DNA of 64,000 nucleotides from Spirogloea muscicola (Eukaryota; Streptophyta; Zygnematophyceae; Spirogloeales; Spirogloeaceae). Positions 23,081 to 34,074 of the stretch are shown piece by piece. Under the pieces are notes generated by a model that was not told where the DNA came from, made no database searches, and saw only the letters and a program-made list of their open reading frames with translations. The translations under genes were made by a program, and so were the position numbers. Within the stretch, counting starts at the first letter, position 1. Every line of letters begins with the position of its first letter. Where the stretch lies: positions 77,587 to 141,586 of the forward strand of contig WELB01000257.1 in assembly GCA_009602725.1 (NCBI GenBank). Direction: 5' to 3'.

Positions 23081-25064
23081 TTCAAAGGGGGCGAGGGCTG
23101 TGAAGACGCTGCCCTTCCTGTCCGCCCGCCCACATGACCCCCAGGACGTAGCGAGACGACCCACTCACTGACCTCGCTGCCCTGCTGTTGCACAAGCCGA
23201 AGGGCCCGACTCAGCAGCCCGCGCCTGCGCGCCTGGAAAGCAGCACCAGATACACGGAGATGGTTCGCATGGCTCGCGGTGCACGGTAGGTGGATAGCCT
23301 GCCCAGAGCCCGTTGTTGGAGACGGGCTCTGCAGGGCACTGGCTGCCAGCACTCTTGAATGCTTGACCCCACGACAAGGAGCGAGCCTGCTCTTTGATAG
23401 CCCCCCTGGGCACCCTTTCTTAACATGCGCCGCACCGTGCAGATTCTCTTTCTCTGTTCAATGTATCTGGAGATGACAAGTGCCAAGCTTGCTCACGCTG
23501 GTGGAGTAAGCGCCGCTGTGCTTTGTGTCTGCAGCAATGGCAGGCCTTCGCCTTGCAACTGCATGCGCCTTGCAGCTGCAGGACAATCGCGCATTTCACG
23601 AGGCGAAGTCGCCTTGACTAGAATATAAGAATATACAGCAATTGACACTGAGGAATCAGGGCAAGTCAGGGCGTAGGAAAGAGGCGCTGAGCTGCAACCC
23701 AACTCCATGTTGAATATTGTAATGTGGTGAATCGGCCGGTCGGGGTGGGTGACCATCCCGACCGTCTCATTGGGCCGTGAGAGTCTCCCCTGGATAAGGG
23801 AGGCCTCGGCCACCCATCGGGCTCACTCCCTACATCTGAGGCCACGCGGTGCGCCCGTGCGCCCTAGCCATGGCTGCCACCCACCTTGGGTGAGGGCGGA
23901 GCCTGTGCTGTCAGTCTGACTGACTGTCTGAGATCAGAATCTGTCTGGCGCCATGAGCGTATCCGCATCTGTGCCGCCGCGTCGAGGGCGGTCTGCTGGG
24001 CCCGTAGACAAGTGCAAACGTCCGATGGAGGACTTCGACTGGCGGAGGGAACAATCTGAGAACACTGACTACAACAGACAGGAACAGGTACAGGAGCAGA
24101 TACAGGAGCAGTCAGCCCAGGAAAATCAACACTCCAATGGCTAGCTCCTCTTTCGCTCGTTTGGTCAATCACGTCTACACCCTCATGTACTGCTAAACGG
24201 GCGGCTAGCTATGCGAAGCGACCAACTTCATGACCCTCTCTCGTACTAATGCTTTGAAGTCGTGTCCTATATCCCTCGTGTGGTGAAAATGAGTGCCAGC
24301 CCTGCAAGCCCGACCTATTGATTGCCCGAGCTGACCCCTTGTATGAGAGCTATCCTTGCGTCACTTTCGACGGTCAGCTAGTTAGCCCTCGACTACAATA
24401 GCACCCCCTGCCTCACGACCTCGCAACCAGTGGGCCGCACGCAGCCAGTCGAGGCAAAAAAGCCTGACATCGTGCTTTGAGCGAGGTGGCGTTGACTTGG
24501 TGCTGGAGGAAAAGTGGGGCTATATAGAAGAGTGCAAGCTAACGTTGTGGGATAACGTCTTATCGCGCGCTCTGACGAATTCAACCGTTGTGTTGCAATA
24601 TTTGCAATTTCACTGAAGTTGCCCGATATGTGGTCTATTCCATGCAAGTACCTGCTTTGAAAGTGGGTTAAGGCATATGTAACTCATGCTCCAGTGCTTA
24701 TGATTACAAGCAGAACAGCCGACCGTATGCCCAATCTCGTCCTCTCATGGAGCTCATGACCGCAGCTTGATTATCATTATATGGTCAGGGTGGCGATGAT
24801 ATCCTTACCATATGTCGGGCCGTTGATGTAGGTATAAGCCCTCGCTTCGAGCTGCTTGCCAGATCAGTTTTACTTGTGGCGAAAGCGACCCATACCATTG
24901 CAGCCAAGCCCTCACTTTGTCTCAATCTCAGTTACAAATGATTTAAATGGACGTTGGAACAGCTAACATGCAGTATGGTTAGGGACAATAAGAAGAACAA
25001 AAGTGGCGCAAAACCCGCAGCTGTAGAACGAGTACGGCAGAGAGTTTGATCGGCGGTGTTCAGG
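23081..25064. other. Intergenic, mostly unassigned
   Basis: About 2 kb without a convincing gene. A 37-base segment at 23858-23894 (with CCTAGCCATGGCTGCC) recurs at 31244-31280 with one mismatch, so at least part is a dispersed repeat. A TATA-like GCTATATAGAAG occurs near 24513. Nothing else is recognised. Confidence 0.4.
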
Positions 25065-26398
25065 TCATTGTTCACGAGACTCGAATGGGAGGGGAACTTC
25101 CTGCGCATTTGCATAAAACTCTTCCAGGTTGTAGAACGCGCGTTCGGGCGCCAGGAAGATGTGCACGACCACATCGCCTGCCGGGAGCATGGCCCAAGGT
25201 AGCTGGTAAGTGCAAATAAGTAGAGTTCGAGCATATACCTGCTCAATACCAAGACAAGTTGTCAGAAAGGCGGTGCTGCCAGCGGCAGCTTCAGTGCAGG
25301 CATTGTGCGGGCATACCAAAGTCCAGCAGCGTCCAGCTGCTGGGGCTGCGGCCGGTGCCGCTGGCCTTGCGCCCGAAGTGGTGGTCCGCTTCGACCTGAA
25401 GACGAGCAGACATGGCCTCGATCTGGGGCCGCGAGAAGGCGGTGACGATGACGAAGAAGCGCGTCCAGTACACAAGCGGCTTCACATGCAGCACGCGGAT
25501 GGCAGCGCCCTTCATCTCGCTCGCGTAGCCGGCCATGGCCACCGCGACTGACGGCCCGTACGAACCCAAGGGTCAGTACCAAGATCTTGGGCCGAGGGCT
25601 TAGACCTGGGGCCAGGCTTCGGCGGCGCTGCCATTGCCAACAATGGCAAAGCGCCGGGGACGGCTGGGGGGCTGCAAGTTCATAGCAGAACCAGCGGCGG
25701 TTTTGAGAGCGTTTGGGGTTTGGGCTTCAGGGTTCGGGTTCGGGGTTGGGGTTCGGCAATTGGATTAGGATTTAGGTTTAGGTTTCAGGGTTTAGGGCCT
25801 GGTTTAGGGATTAGAGGCCGCGCACAGGCCTGCCCGTCGGCGTCGTCGGCTGCGTCGCGGGCAGCGGCGGCCTCGCGCCCCTCCGCCGCGGCGGCCGCTG
25901 CGCCGGCGCCGCCGCGGTCGGCCTTCACCACCTCGCCGAGCTCGTCGAAGAGGGCGTCGAGGTCGCGCTCCTCCCACTCCGCATCCTGCGCCGCAGCCGC
26001 GAGTGACAGGGTTTGAACCCGTGTGTTCAGTCTCACAATTTCAACGCTTTGCGCCTCCGCTGGGGACGCAGCTGGCGGCCGCTCGTCGGCGGGACCTGCC
26101 AGTCGGCGCCAGCGCCGTCGCTGCCGTCGCTGCCGTCGTCGTCGGCGACATCCAGGTCAGCCCCTTGCGGAGACTCCGCCGTGCCCGCCGCCGGCGGGGC
26201 CGGAGGCCGCCGCCATCGCCGCCGGCGCCGCAGCAGCGGCGAGGAATGCCGGAGCGCCGCGACGGCGGGGAGGCCGCTCCCGGTAGCGGTCTTTGCGGCA
26301 GCGGTCCTCGCTGGCGGCGCCTTCCCGACGAAGATCGCCGCGGGCCGCGCGAGGCGCCGCCATTCCCCGACGCCGCCGCCGCCGCCGCTGCCGCAGCA
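25065..26398 (-). CDS. IOJAP: Ribosomal silencing factor RsfS / Iojap family (5' partial)
   Basis: RsfS/Iojap binds protein uL14 of the large subunit and blocks subunit joining; plant forms act in plastids or mitochondria. Exons on the minus strand: from the gap to 26096, then 25826-25985, 25317-25547, 25065-25177, phases consistent. The conserved domain is in the last two exons: HVKPLVYWTRFFVIVTAFS, RPQIEAM, GWTLLDFG-type SSWTLLDFG, DVVVHIFL, FYNLEEFY and a final LPFE. Upstream are an acidic segment (DAEWEERDLDALFDELGE) and an Ala/Arg-rich region that could be a transit peptide. No in-frame Met is seen before the gap, so the start probably lies within it. Intron 1 (25986-26095) carries a tRNA-like T-arm; intron 2 carries telomere-like DNA. 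Confidence 0.85.
25712..25812. repeat. Degenerate telomere-like (TTTAGGG/TTCGGG) tract
   Basis: About 100 bases of G/T-rich 6- to 8-mers: GTTTGGG, TTCAGGG, TTCGGG, TTTAGG and TTTAGGG. This is the plant-type telomere word in decayed form, located in Iojap intron 2. Similar short words occur near 15950, 17650 and 40410. It is most likely an interstitial telomeric relic or simple repeat. Confidence 0.65.
25999..26060 (-). other. tRNA-like T-arm inside Iojap intron 1
   Basis: On the minus strand a five-pair stem (26022-26006) with loop TTCAAAC forms a T-arm with a good B-box GGGTTCAAACC, followed by CACTCGC where an acceptor strand would be. Above it is a small hairpin TGTG...CACA. The 5' acceptor partner is poor. 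It is in sense orientation inside a 110-base intron, like the VAP intron case. Confidence 0.35.
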
Positions 26399-26888
26399 NN
26401 NNNNNNNNNNNNNNNNNNNNNNNNNNNNNNNNNNNNNNNNNNNNNNNNNNNNNNNNNNNNNNNNNNNNNNNNNNNNNNNNNNNNNNNNNNNNNNNNNNNN
26501 NNNNNNNNNNNNNNNNNNNNNNNNNNNNNNNNNNNNNNNNNNNNNNNNNNNNNNNNNNNNNNNNNNNNNNNNNNNNNNNNNNNNNNNNNNNNNNNNNNNN
26601 NNNNNNNNNNNNNNNNNNNNNNNNNNNNNNNNNNNNNNNNNNNNNNNNNNNNNNNNNNNNNNNNNNNNNNNNNNNNNNNNNNNNNNNNNNNNNNNNNNNN
26701 NNNNNNNNNNNNNNNNNNNNNNNNNNNNNNNNNNNNNNNNNNNNNNNNNNNNNNNNNNNNNNNNNNNNNNNNNNNNNNNNNNNNNNNNNNNNNNNNNNNN
26801 NNNNNNNNNNNNNNNNNNNNNNNNNNNNNNNNNNNNNNNNNNNNNNNNNNNNNNNNNNNNNNNNNNNNNNNNNNNNNNNNNNNNNNNN
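26399..26888. other. Assembly gap (490 N)
   Basis: Unsequenced bases between the divergent Iojap and MPP10 genes. Both 5' ends and their shared upstream DNA lie in or beside the gap. Flanks are very GC-rich triplet repeats, a likely cause of the gap. Confidence 0.99.
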
Positions 26889-29800
26889 CTGGAGCCTGCG
26901 ACGGCGCCGCGAGGCGGCCCCGCGGGGCCTGCCCGCGACGATGCTGGCGACGTGGGTGATGACGAGGAAGATGCCATGAATGGCGGCGGCGGCGGCGGCG
27001 GCGGCGGGGCGGCCTTGCTGCCGGGCGAGGACCGCTTCCTGCGGCTGGCGGACATGGAGCGCTTCGTGGAGCAGGCCGAGGCCCTGGAGGCCCGCCAGGC
27101 CGCCGGCGGCGGTGACGACGACGATGAGGACGACGAGGAGAGCGACTTGGACGACGACGAGGACGCTCACGGCCTCGACGACGACGGTGAAGACGACGAC
27201 GATGACGGCGACGGCGACGGCGACGGCGACGTGGGGGAGGTGCGTAGTACCAAAGTAGAGATGGACAGGTAAACAGTCACTGCTGCTCGTGCTTTGTCGA
27301 CTCTCTAGCAGAGCTCGATCAAAGTGGGAGTCGTGACATAATACAACGTCAAAGTTCAACACCCAGGAGCTCGGGTTCACCGGGTGCTTTGTGGCGCCGT
27401 GCAGCTGGAGGAAGTTCTGGCAGGCGGCAGCGGCCGGCCGGCTGAGGATGCCAGGCGAATGCGGTGCGAGATGCAGCCATGCAGCATCATTTGGGCTTAG
27501 CAGCCTGCGCAGTGCCTGTTGCTGGGCCACCACTGTACTACCAACATCTCTTTGGCTTACTGCTTCTGAACTCAAATGTGTTAATGGAATCAGAGGCCTT
27601 GGCAGACAGCTTTTGTCAGCTCAAGCTCGAGCCTTTGCCTGAACGCCTGCCGCATATCGCGAGCAGCTACCACGACTTCTTCGGCGACGTGCCAGGGGCG
27701 CAGCAGCGCCAGCAGGGGAGGAAGGCCGGCAGCCGTCGCGCAAATGGGTTGGAGGCGAGTGAGGCGGTTCACGCGCACGACGATGAAAACGATGTTGTAG
27801 CGGATGGGGAGGTCATGGAGGCCGAGGAGCCAGCCATGGCAGCCTCCGACGCACCCACGTCCCAGGTGAGCAACCTGGTCCCCTTGGATTGGTCGGCACC
27901 TCAGAGCTGAGGCGGCGGCGCTGTTTGGGGCAGCTACTGTGGTGAGCCACTGAGCTGGCCGGGATGCACGGCAGGTGTCCAAGCACGAGGCGTGGCAGGA
28001 GACGGCGCGGCGGCGCATCAAGGAGCTGGAGGAGGCCAACCTGCATGCCCAGAGCTGGACGATGCTCGGCGAGGTCGGGGTCATATGCGCCCTGCTTGCT
28101 TGCCGCTCGAGGCTCCCCGAGTCGGACGGCAGCGAGACGCCAATGGCTGATGTCGGAGCGCAGCGGTGGTGACGGCGGCGAGACGCAGGTTACAGTGGGC
28201 CAGCGGGCGAAGAACAGCGCCCTGGAAGTGGACTTGGACTTTGAGCACGCGGCGCGGCCCCCGCCGGTGCTCACAGAGGAGTCCACTCTGTCCTTGGAAG
28301 ACGTCATCCGCACCCGCATTGCCCAGGTCTGTGCAGCATTGCACTCCTGACTGGACTGCTATGAGCTAACTGCCCTAGATTTTATTGCTTATTGTAAGTT
28401 TGCAGTGTTGTGACGCTGCATGTTGGAGACGCGGTGCAGGGCCAGTTTGATGATGTGGTGCGCAAGGAGGTGGCAGCTGCAGCACTGCTGAAGGAGGCCG
28501 TGGAGATTGTGAGAGCCCCTTGCCACCAACCATGACTCCAAAGCAGGTCATAAGTACCCCTAGTTGGTTGACTCTTGGGTGGTATACCTCCACGCTGAGC
28601 AGTCGGCACTGCTGAGTCTGTCTCCTGGTGACTGCAGGACGAGAGCAAGAGTAAGAAGGGCCTATCCGAGATATACGAGGCAAGTTGCTCATGGCTCTTG
28701 GGTCTATCCTTTTCCTTACCACCGACAGCTCTGTGGCACTTAGAAAGCAGGATTGCCAACGTGCTTACTCTTTCGGCATGTCTCAGGACAATGCAGACAT
28801 CTAAAACCGAGTTTGTCCAACACCCTAATACATGCCTGCCGCTTAATCTGATCATTCTGACATTTGATGCACTCCTTTTGTTGTTCCTTGACATTGTGCA
28901 GGCCGAGTACATGCAAAAGACTGGACAAGTGCCAGCCCCGACCTCTGCCACTGAAGCAGTGAAGCGCGAGGTGCATCTCCTAATGCACTTCATGCCCCTC
29001 TTTGTTCTCGTCCTGCTACCGTTGCTGGAGTGTGTGGAGTGTGTGCGTGCCTTCATAGTCTTGCCGCTTGTTCAACCTGGCTTTCTGGTGCATGCAGGCT
29101 GCTGCCATATTCAGAGAGCTCTGCGGGAAGCTGGAAGCCCTTGCGCACTTCCACTTTGCTCCCAAACCGGTCAATTTCTGTTATGGGCCCCCCTTGCATC
29201 ACGCACTTTGTAGTGCGCGACCATAAGTTGTGCAGGGCTTGTGAATGGGTGCAGAGCATATAGTCGGCTGCTCACATTTAGCTCTGCTGCTTGCCAGGTA
29301 GTGACAGATATGACCGTACGCATGGATGTACCTGCCCTTGCCGTTGAAGAGGTTTGTGTGCCAAGACCCTAGATGATGTTGTGATGCTTTGAAGTGGGAC
29401 AATGATATGCACTTTCATTATATTTCCAATTTGCTCTTTGAGCTCCTTGAAGGCCGAGACTTAACTTGCAGTGTGGGCTTTACCGGCGGAGGGTCATATA
29501 TGCTTGGGCATTTTGCAGGTGGCACCTGTAGCCATCACAGAGGCATCGCTGCTTGCCCCAGAGGAGGTCTTTGCAGGAGGAGGTGGAGCTCAGGGGGGTG
29601 TCCACGGCTCAGCCGCCGGCACTGCGGGCTTGGAGGAGGAGCTTGCGCCAGCTGACCGACGCCGTCGACATCGAAAGCACAAGCGACAACGGAAGGGTCA
29701 GCTTCCATCCTGAACTATGTTGGGCCAAAAGTGGGACAAGCTACCTAGCTAGCTACTGCTAACTCGGGTACAATCCATTGATTAGGCTTAACCTTTGTAT

Positions 29801-30370
29801 GAGGAACGCTGACGCCCACTTTTAAATTGTATTCCTTCGAGCACAACATGACATTTGCAAAACCCACTAAACTTCAAGAGAGTTCTGATTCTCTGTTTTC
29901 CTTTTAAGTGTAACCATGTTGACTGCTTGATTCGTACCATGTCGCAGGTGCCCTCTTGAATGATACACCTAAGAAGGTGACATTGAAGCCTCCATCATCC
30001 GTAGAGGTGGTGAGCCGCAATGGAACTGGAGACCACAGTACACCCTACACAAAAGCCACCAAGGTACAGCTGGCGTTGCACTTGCAACTTTGAACGCTTT
30101 AAAGCAATTATGAACTCCCCTTCCAATCCGCCAAGCGCAAGCTTAATGATTGAAACTTTCAACATGCCACTGCGACCTCGAGAACCTACTTGAATGCTCG
30201 TGTTCTCTTATTCCACATACTTTGGCTCCTGGCAGGTCTTTTCTGAGCTTGAAGAACGACGTACAACTAGACAACACGTGCGAGGAGATAAGGATGACCT
30301 TGTGAGAGGCTCAAGTAGATCGAATAAGCTACATGCCCATGGATTACGACCTTCTTCTCTCTTGCTCTGA
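26889..30370 (+). CDS. MPP10: U3 snoRNP protein MPP10 (5' partial)
   Basis: Nucleolar SSU-processome subunit that acts with Imp3 and Imp4 on U3 snoRNA for 18S rRNA processing. Exons, all in phase: gap-27239, 27405-27463, 27664-27865, 27975-28073, 28189-28326, 28440-28508, 28638-28679, 28902-28970, 29098-29169, 29298-29351, 29519-29696, 29948-30063, 30236-30370, about 527 residues of the C-terminal part. Landmarks: FLRLADMERFVEQAE, long Asp/Glu tracts, SYHDFFGD, KELEEANLHAQSWTMLGE, the hallmark NSALEVDLDFEHAARP, FDDVVRKE, KGLSEIYE, AHFHFAPKP, VPALAVEEVAPVA, a basic RRRRHRKHKRQRKG stretch and TKVFSELEER near the end. The intron after KGLSEIYE uses a textbook GC donor (AG|GCAAGT, 28680). The start codon is in the gap. 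Confidence 0.92.
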
Positions 30371-31084
30371 ATGCAACCAGTGGGATTGCTACAAGTGCGC
30401 TGTTGTAACTTGTTGTTAGGCACGACTCAGTGGTTGCTTGTGCTCACTGCCTGTCTTCCCACGAGCTATTAAGAGTCCACACAATGAGCATGACTAGCAT
30501 CCATAGCTGTATAAGGTATCCGGAGATGCAATGTCTATGATGTGAATGTAGAAGCACCAGCACATCCTCTTGTTGCTGCTGACGAGTGTGAGTACATTGG
30601 ATACCACTGTTGCATAGGCATGTCGTTGGTCTGCAAGGTCTGCAAAAGCTACTGTCTCGGCTCTGGTATTCTGCTTTGGATGACCCTTGCTTTCTTCATG
30701 TCATCTTGTTTGAAAACACATGGGCATGAAGAGCACGGCACATTGTAGAAGTGGTACGCCACACAGCAGAAAGGGCTTGCCGCTTAGAGCTTGCCACTTT
30801 GAGAATAGTCAACCATCATCCATTTACGTTTGGTAGTGTGTTACAATGTGAGGTGGTTTGCCGGCTATTACCATGCAAAGCACTGTAAATTGCCGGCAGG
30901 TTGAGGAGGTTCGCTGGCCAGGGTGGCGGGTAAGGTTGACGAGCCCTATTGATCCACGGCTGAGTGGGTCTGTGAGAGTCTCTGTTGTAGGACAGTCCCG
31001 ATGGTCAATAAGATATGGTGAACCAACGAGTGGGTCTGCGGAAGCATCATCTCAAAGGGCCATAAGCGTTTCCTGTAAACAGGG
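30371..31084. other. MPP10 3' flank, no gene seen
   Basis: About 700 bases after the MPP10 stop. It must hold the 3' UTR. No coding potential or repeat is convincing. Confidence 0.45.
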
Positions 31085-31280
31085 CTAGCTATTTTTCACG
31101 GTGCGAGGGCTGTGAAAGGCCAACCCTACATGATTGGACAACGGTCCAATGGGCCAGAAGGTGCAAAAGCACACAGCTGCGCCAGTGGCTGAATTGACTC
31201 TGGCCTTACCTTCCTCTGGTTCTGAGGCGACGGGGCTGCTCCTGTGCGCCCTAGCCATGGCTGCCACCCACCTTAGGTGA
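31085..31280 (-). mobile_element. LINE-1 3'-UTR fragment and dispersed 37-base repeat
   Basis: 31097-31170 read on the minus strand shows the CCAATCATGTAGGGTTGGCC, TTTCACAGCCC module of LINE-1 tails. At 31244-31280 is the repeat shared with 23858-23894 (words TGCGCCCTAGCC and GCTGCCACCCACC). Confidence 0.5.
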
Positions 31281-31599
31281 GCTAGTCTAGTCGCCGTCTG
31301 CCGCCAATGAGCGGACTGCCGAATGTGCGGCCGAGATGAGGGTGGTTTGTTGTTTTAATACACAGTACAAGGTTAAATAAGGTAAAAGCAAATGTTGTCA
31401 TACGTGAAGCCCAATCATTGCAGGTGCATGTGATGAAGCAACAATGATCACATGAAAGTGGAATTGCTCAGGTGGTGTACGAGGAGCCGAAACAGGCAAA
31501 TTACCAAAGTGACACGATGGCCTTTCACAGGCGTAGCCCCCTTCTTGGGGAAGCTTACAAGTAATTGAAGGCAGGCTTTCCACAGCCTCGAAAGATCTG

Positions 31600-32420
31600 G
31601 ACGTGTTGTTGGCCAATGGCAGCTGCCTGACGGAATGGCTCACTACGCTTACCTTGAGTAAGTGGCGTGTTACCTGGCCACACTTCTTGGGTTCCTCTTG
31701 GTGTGCGCGCCCAAATCTGCAGGCACTCCAGCTGTATAACGTCGGCTTCATTGAAGGCATGTTGCTTCACCACGACAAGGTGCCACTCTTGCGCTCCCTT
31801 AGATGCTCGCTCCTAGCAAGTGACTTCGACGTGCAGCTGCAGTTCCTATCAATTGGACGATGGTGCCCAAGTCTCACGTCCTTGAGCGTCCTTGGCTCCA
31901 ATATGAACTGCGCTTTCTCAGTGACAGCAAGATGTTGGTGGAGATGCTCAGCAATCTTAGCTGCCTGGTTGGTCTTGAGCTTGATGGCTCTTTGGATGAT
32001 ACAGATGATTGGCCTTCGGATTTCGTATCTATTGATGCTCCTGACCTTTCGGATCCGTGGAGCAGCCTTAAGCTTGACTCTGTCAGGAGTCTCTCCTGCC
32101 AGACCATGCAAGCCCACCGCGTCCATGACTTAGTTAATGCCTGTTCACAGTTGCAGGCATCGCACGTGAACAGATGCCCCAGATTGGATTGACCGTTCTT
32201 CTTGATGACATACTCTCTACCTGCCCGGACATTTGCGAGGTTGGCCATGATGATCGCAAATTCTTAGGGTGTAGAGCCCCGCTTACTAAGACCTCCAACT
32301 CGGGCTGCTTAGAGTTGTTTGACTCCCCTTGGCAGCTTTCCAGTCAATTTTATGTTTCGCCTAGAGACGTGTGGAAGTTTTATTATGTCCATCGTGATGA
32401 CAACCGCGACTCATAATGTC
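31600..32420 (+). pseudogene. Leucine-rich-repeat protein remnant
   Basis: Three consecutive stretches in different frames look like true protein with LRR spacing: about 31720-31925 (LQALQLYNVGFIEG, CPSLTSLSVLGSN), about 31925-32185 (NLSCLVGLELDGSLDD, CSQLQASHVNRCPR) and about 32190-32416 (LDDILSTCPDICEVG), ending at TAA. No convincing splice sites join them, so frame shifts through decay or sequence error are more likely than introns. The pattern resembles plant F-box/LRR proteins. No F-box is visible in this copy. It could also be a living gene with unusual introns. Confidence 0.45.
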
Positions 32421-33222
32421 AAACAGCTGCGTTGCTTGTCATGGAACACGATTTTGTGACCAGCACGTGGCCATGCATGTGGTCTCCTTGGCCAATATGT
32501 ATCCTTGCTATCTGCTCATATACAACGTAAGAAGTGTCAGTAATCTCTGGACCAGTAAGATATTGCTGCAAGCTCTACTGACACCTGCATCCTCACATCA
32601 TTGAAGGAGAGCGATGGAGCAGAATGCTATAAGGAGTACGAGGATTGACGGCCACAATCAATGACGCGTTTAGGGTCGGCATTGCTGCAAGGGGCCCACA
32701 GGCGTGAATGTGCTTACCTCTGTAGCGTCGATACATGAGTTGACGGTTATCAACGGCCTGTCACAAGACGGCTGCTTAATGGGCACATTTCACTCGACGA
32801 ACGATATATGTCGTAGATTGTGACTAGAAAATGTCCTTCTCTTCGCAAAATGGACAGTCCTGGAGGAAAATGGACAGTCCTTGAAAACGAGCACGTTTCA
32901 AAGAGCACCTCCCTGCAAGGCTTTTGCGAAATTTGTCCAAGCTTTTTGGGGCTGGCCTTCCACAGCCGTCGCCCCTTCAGGGAGTTCTTCTCGTACCTTG
33001 TTCATCCTTTTTGGGCTGGCTTTTCCAGCCCCTATCCTCAATGGACGAGCCCTTTCTTTCTTCCTTTCTACTATTTCGGCACGGGGAGCAACCAGCACTT
33101 TGACAACGCTAAGGAGCAAGCGCGGCCAGATTAACTGGTGGCTGGGAGAGGCCAGCCCAAAAGAATGGACAAGGTCTGAAGGAGTCGGAGTGCTAAGGAC
33201 TGAGACAGCAGTAAGCGAACTC
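32421..33222. mobile_element. LINE-1 3'-UTR modules in both orientations
   Basis: Two plus-strand modules (GGGCTGGCCTTCCACAGCC at about 32950 and GGGCTGGCTTTTCCAGCCC at about 33011) and one inverted module (about 33140-33180) that continues as the tail of the LINE at 33223-33812. The part before about 32825 is unassigned. Confidence 0.55.
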
Positions 33223-33812
33223 TCAGTAACCTCTCGTCAGTAGATGCAAGTCTGAGTAGCTAGCAGGCGGAAAGACGTCGCCCTGACGGAAGCCGGAGGC
33301 CGCCGCCAGAGCGCGGCCTGCGCGCAAGTGGACCGCAAAAGCTAGGGACCGCTGCAAAGAGACGGCCAGGCGCATCCGGTAAACTTGGGCGAGGGACCCG
33401 GCGACATGGAAGCCAGGCTGCTCGCCTTGCTGCCCGTCGCGGCGGGCCGCTGCTCGCCGCGCAAGGCGGTGAAGGAGGTCCAGCCATTTGGCGCCAAAGG
33501 CGCCGTGTACGTCGACGGCGAGTGGGATAAACTCGTCGCCTACCGGGTGATCTGAGTACTTGCGCTCCTTTGCGGCGGCCGCTTGGCGGACGGCGTAGCC
33601 CGCCTCCTCCGCCGAGCGTGTTGCGCTCCTGGAATCCAAGGAGTCCGTTGTGACGACGTCGGCAATGAGCCGAGGCCCCCCGCCGAGCGCGCTAGCGACG
33701 AGATCGGCGCGCCGGGTGTGGAGGCGGCCGTCCGCCCCAGCAGTCAGAGGCATGATGCTGGAGTTCTCCAGCGCCACAGTGTAACCGGCTTCGACAAATA
33801 TGCCAAACATCG
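33223..33812 (-). mobile_element. LINE-1 C-terminal region with restriction-like endonuclease signature
   Basis: An uninterrupted reading frame of 195 codons, the best preserved LINE-1 C-terminus here. It runs FGIFVEAGYTVALENSS, then RRADLVASALGGGPRLIADV, a downstream KERKYSDH and FIPLAVDVHGAFG, and ends with SLAQVYRMRLAVSLQRS and LLTRGY-stop. Together with a CxC...HxxxC zinc knuckle seen just upstream in other copies (40215-40300; 42110-42240), this resembles the C-terminus of LINEs that use a restriction-like (RLE) endonuclease, where an R-P-D-like motif precedes a catalytic Asp. The reverse transcriptase is missing, so the copy is 5'-truncated. Confidence 0.65.
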
Positions 33813-34074
33813 CTAAGCTCTCAGGCCCTGGTGTGCTGGGTACGGTATCTCACTCCCTGCAGCATTGCCTGGCACATGCCTTGCATCTTTGTGCTGGTCG
33901 TGCCCTGGCTGCCGCCTCAGGCTATGGGTGGAGCGACTCCTTTCCCAAGACTGATCATTCAGACTTGCGGCTGCTGACTGAATCACTGAGCAGGAATCCT
34001 GAGTGCTCTCTAAGCTCAGTGCTCAGTGACTTACAGCCCTCGCCACCTCACAAGAGCTGCTTCTTTCTGTTTCC
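33813..34074 (+). mobile_element. LINE-1 C-terminal end, opposite orientation
   Basis: Encodes CLAHALHLCAGRALAAASGY and DLRLLTES, homologous to the end of the 33223-33812 copy but on the other strand and abutting it head to head. Only the last 60 or so codons remain. Confidence 0.55.

Noticed and set aside
26003-27575. Very long frames running through the N gap on several strands
   Set aside because: They exist only because N bases hold no stops; only the Iojap and MPP10 frames have family motifs.
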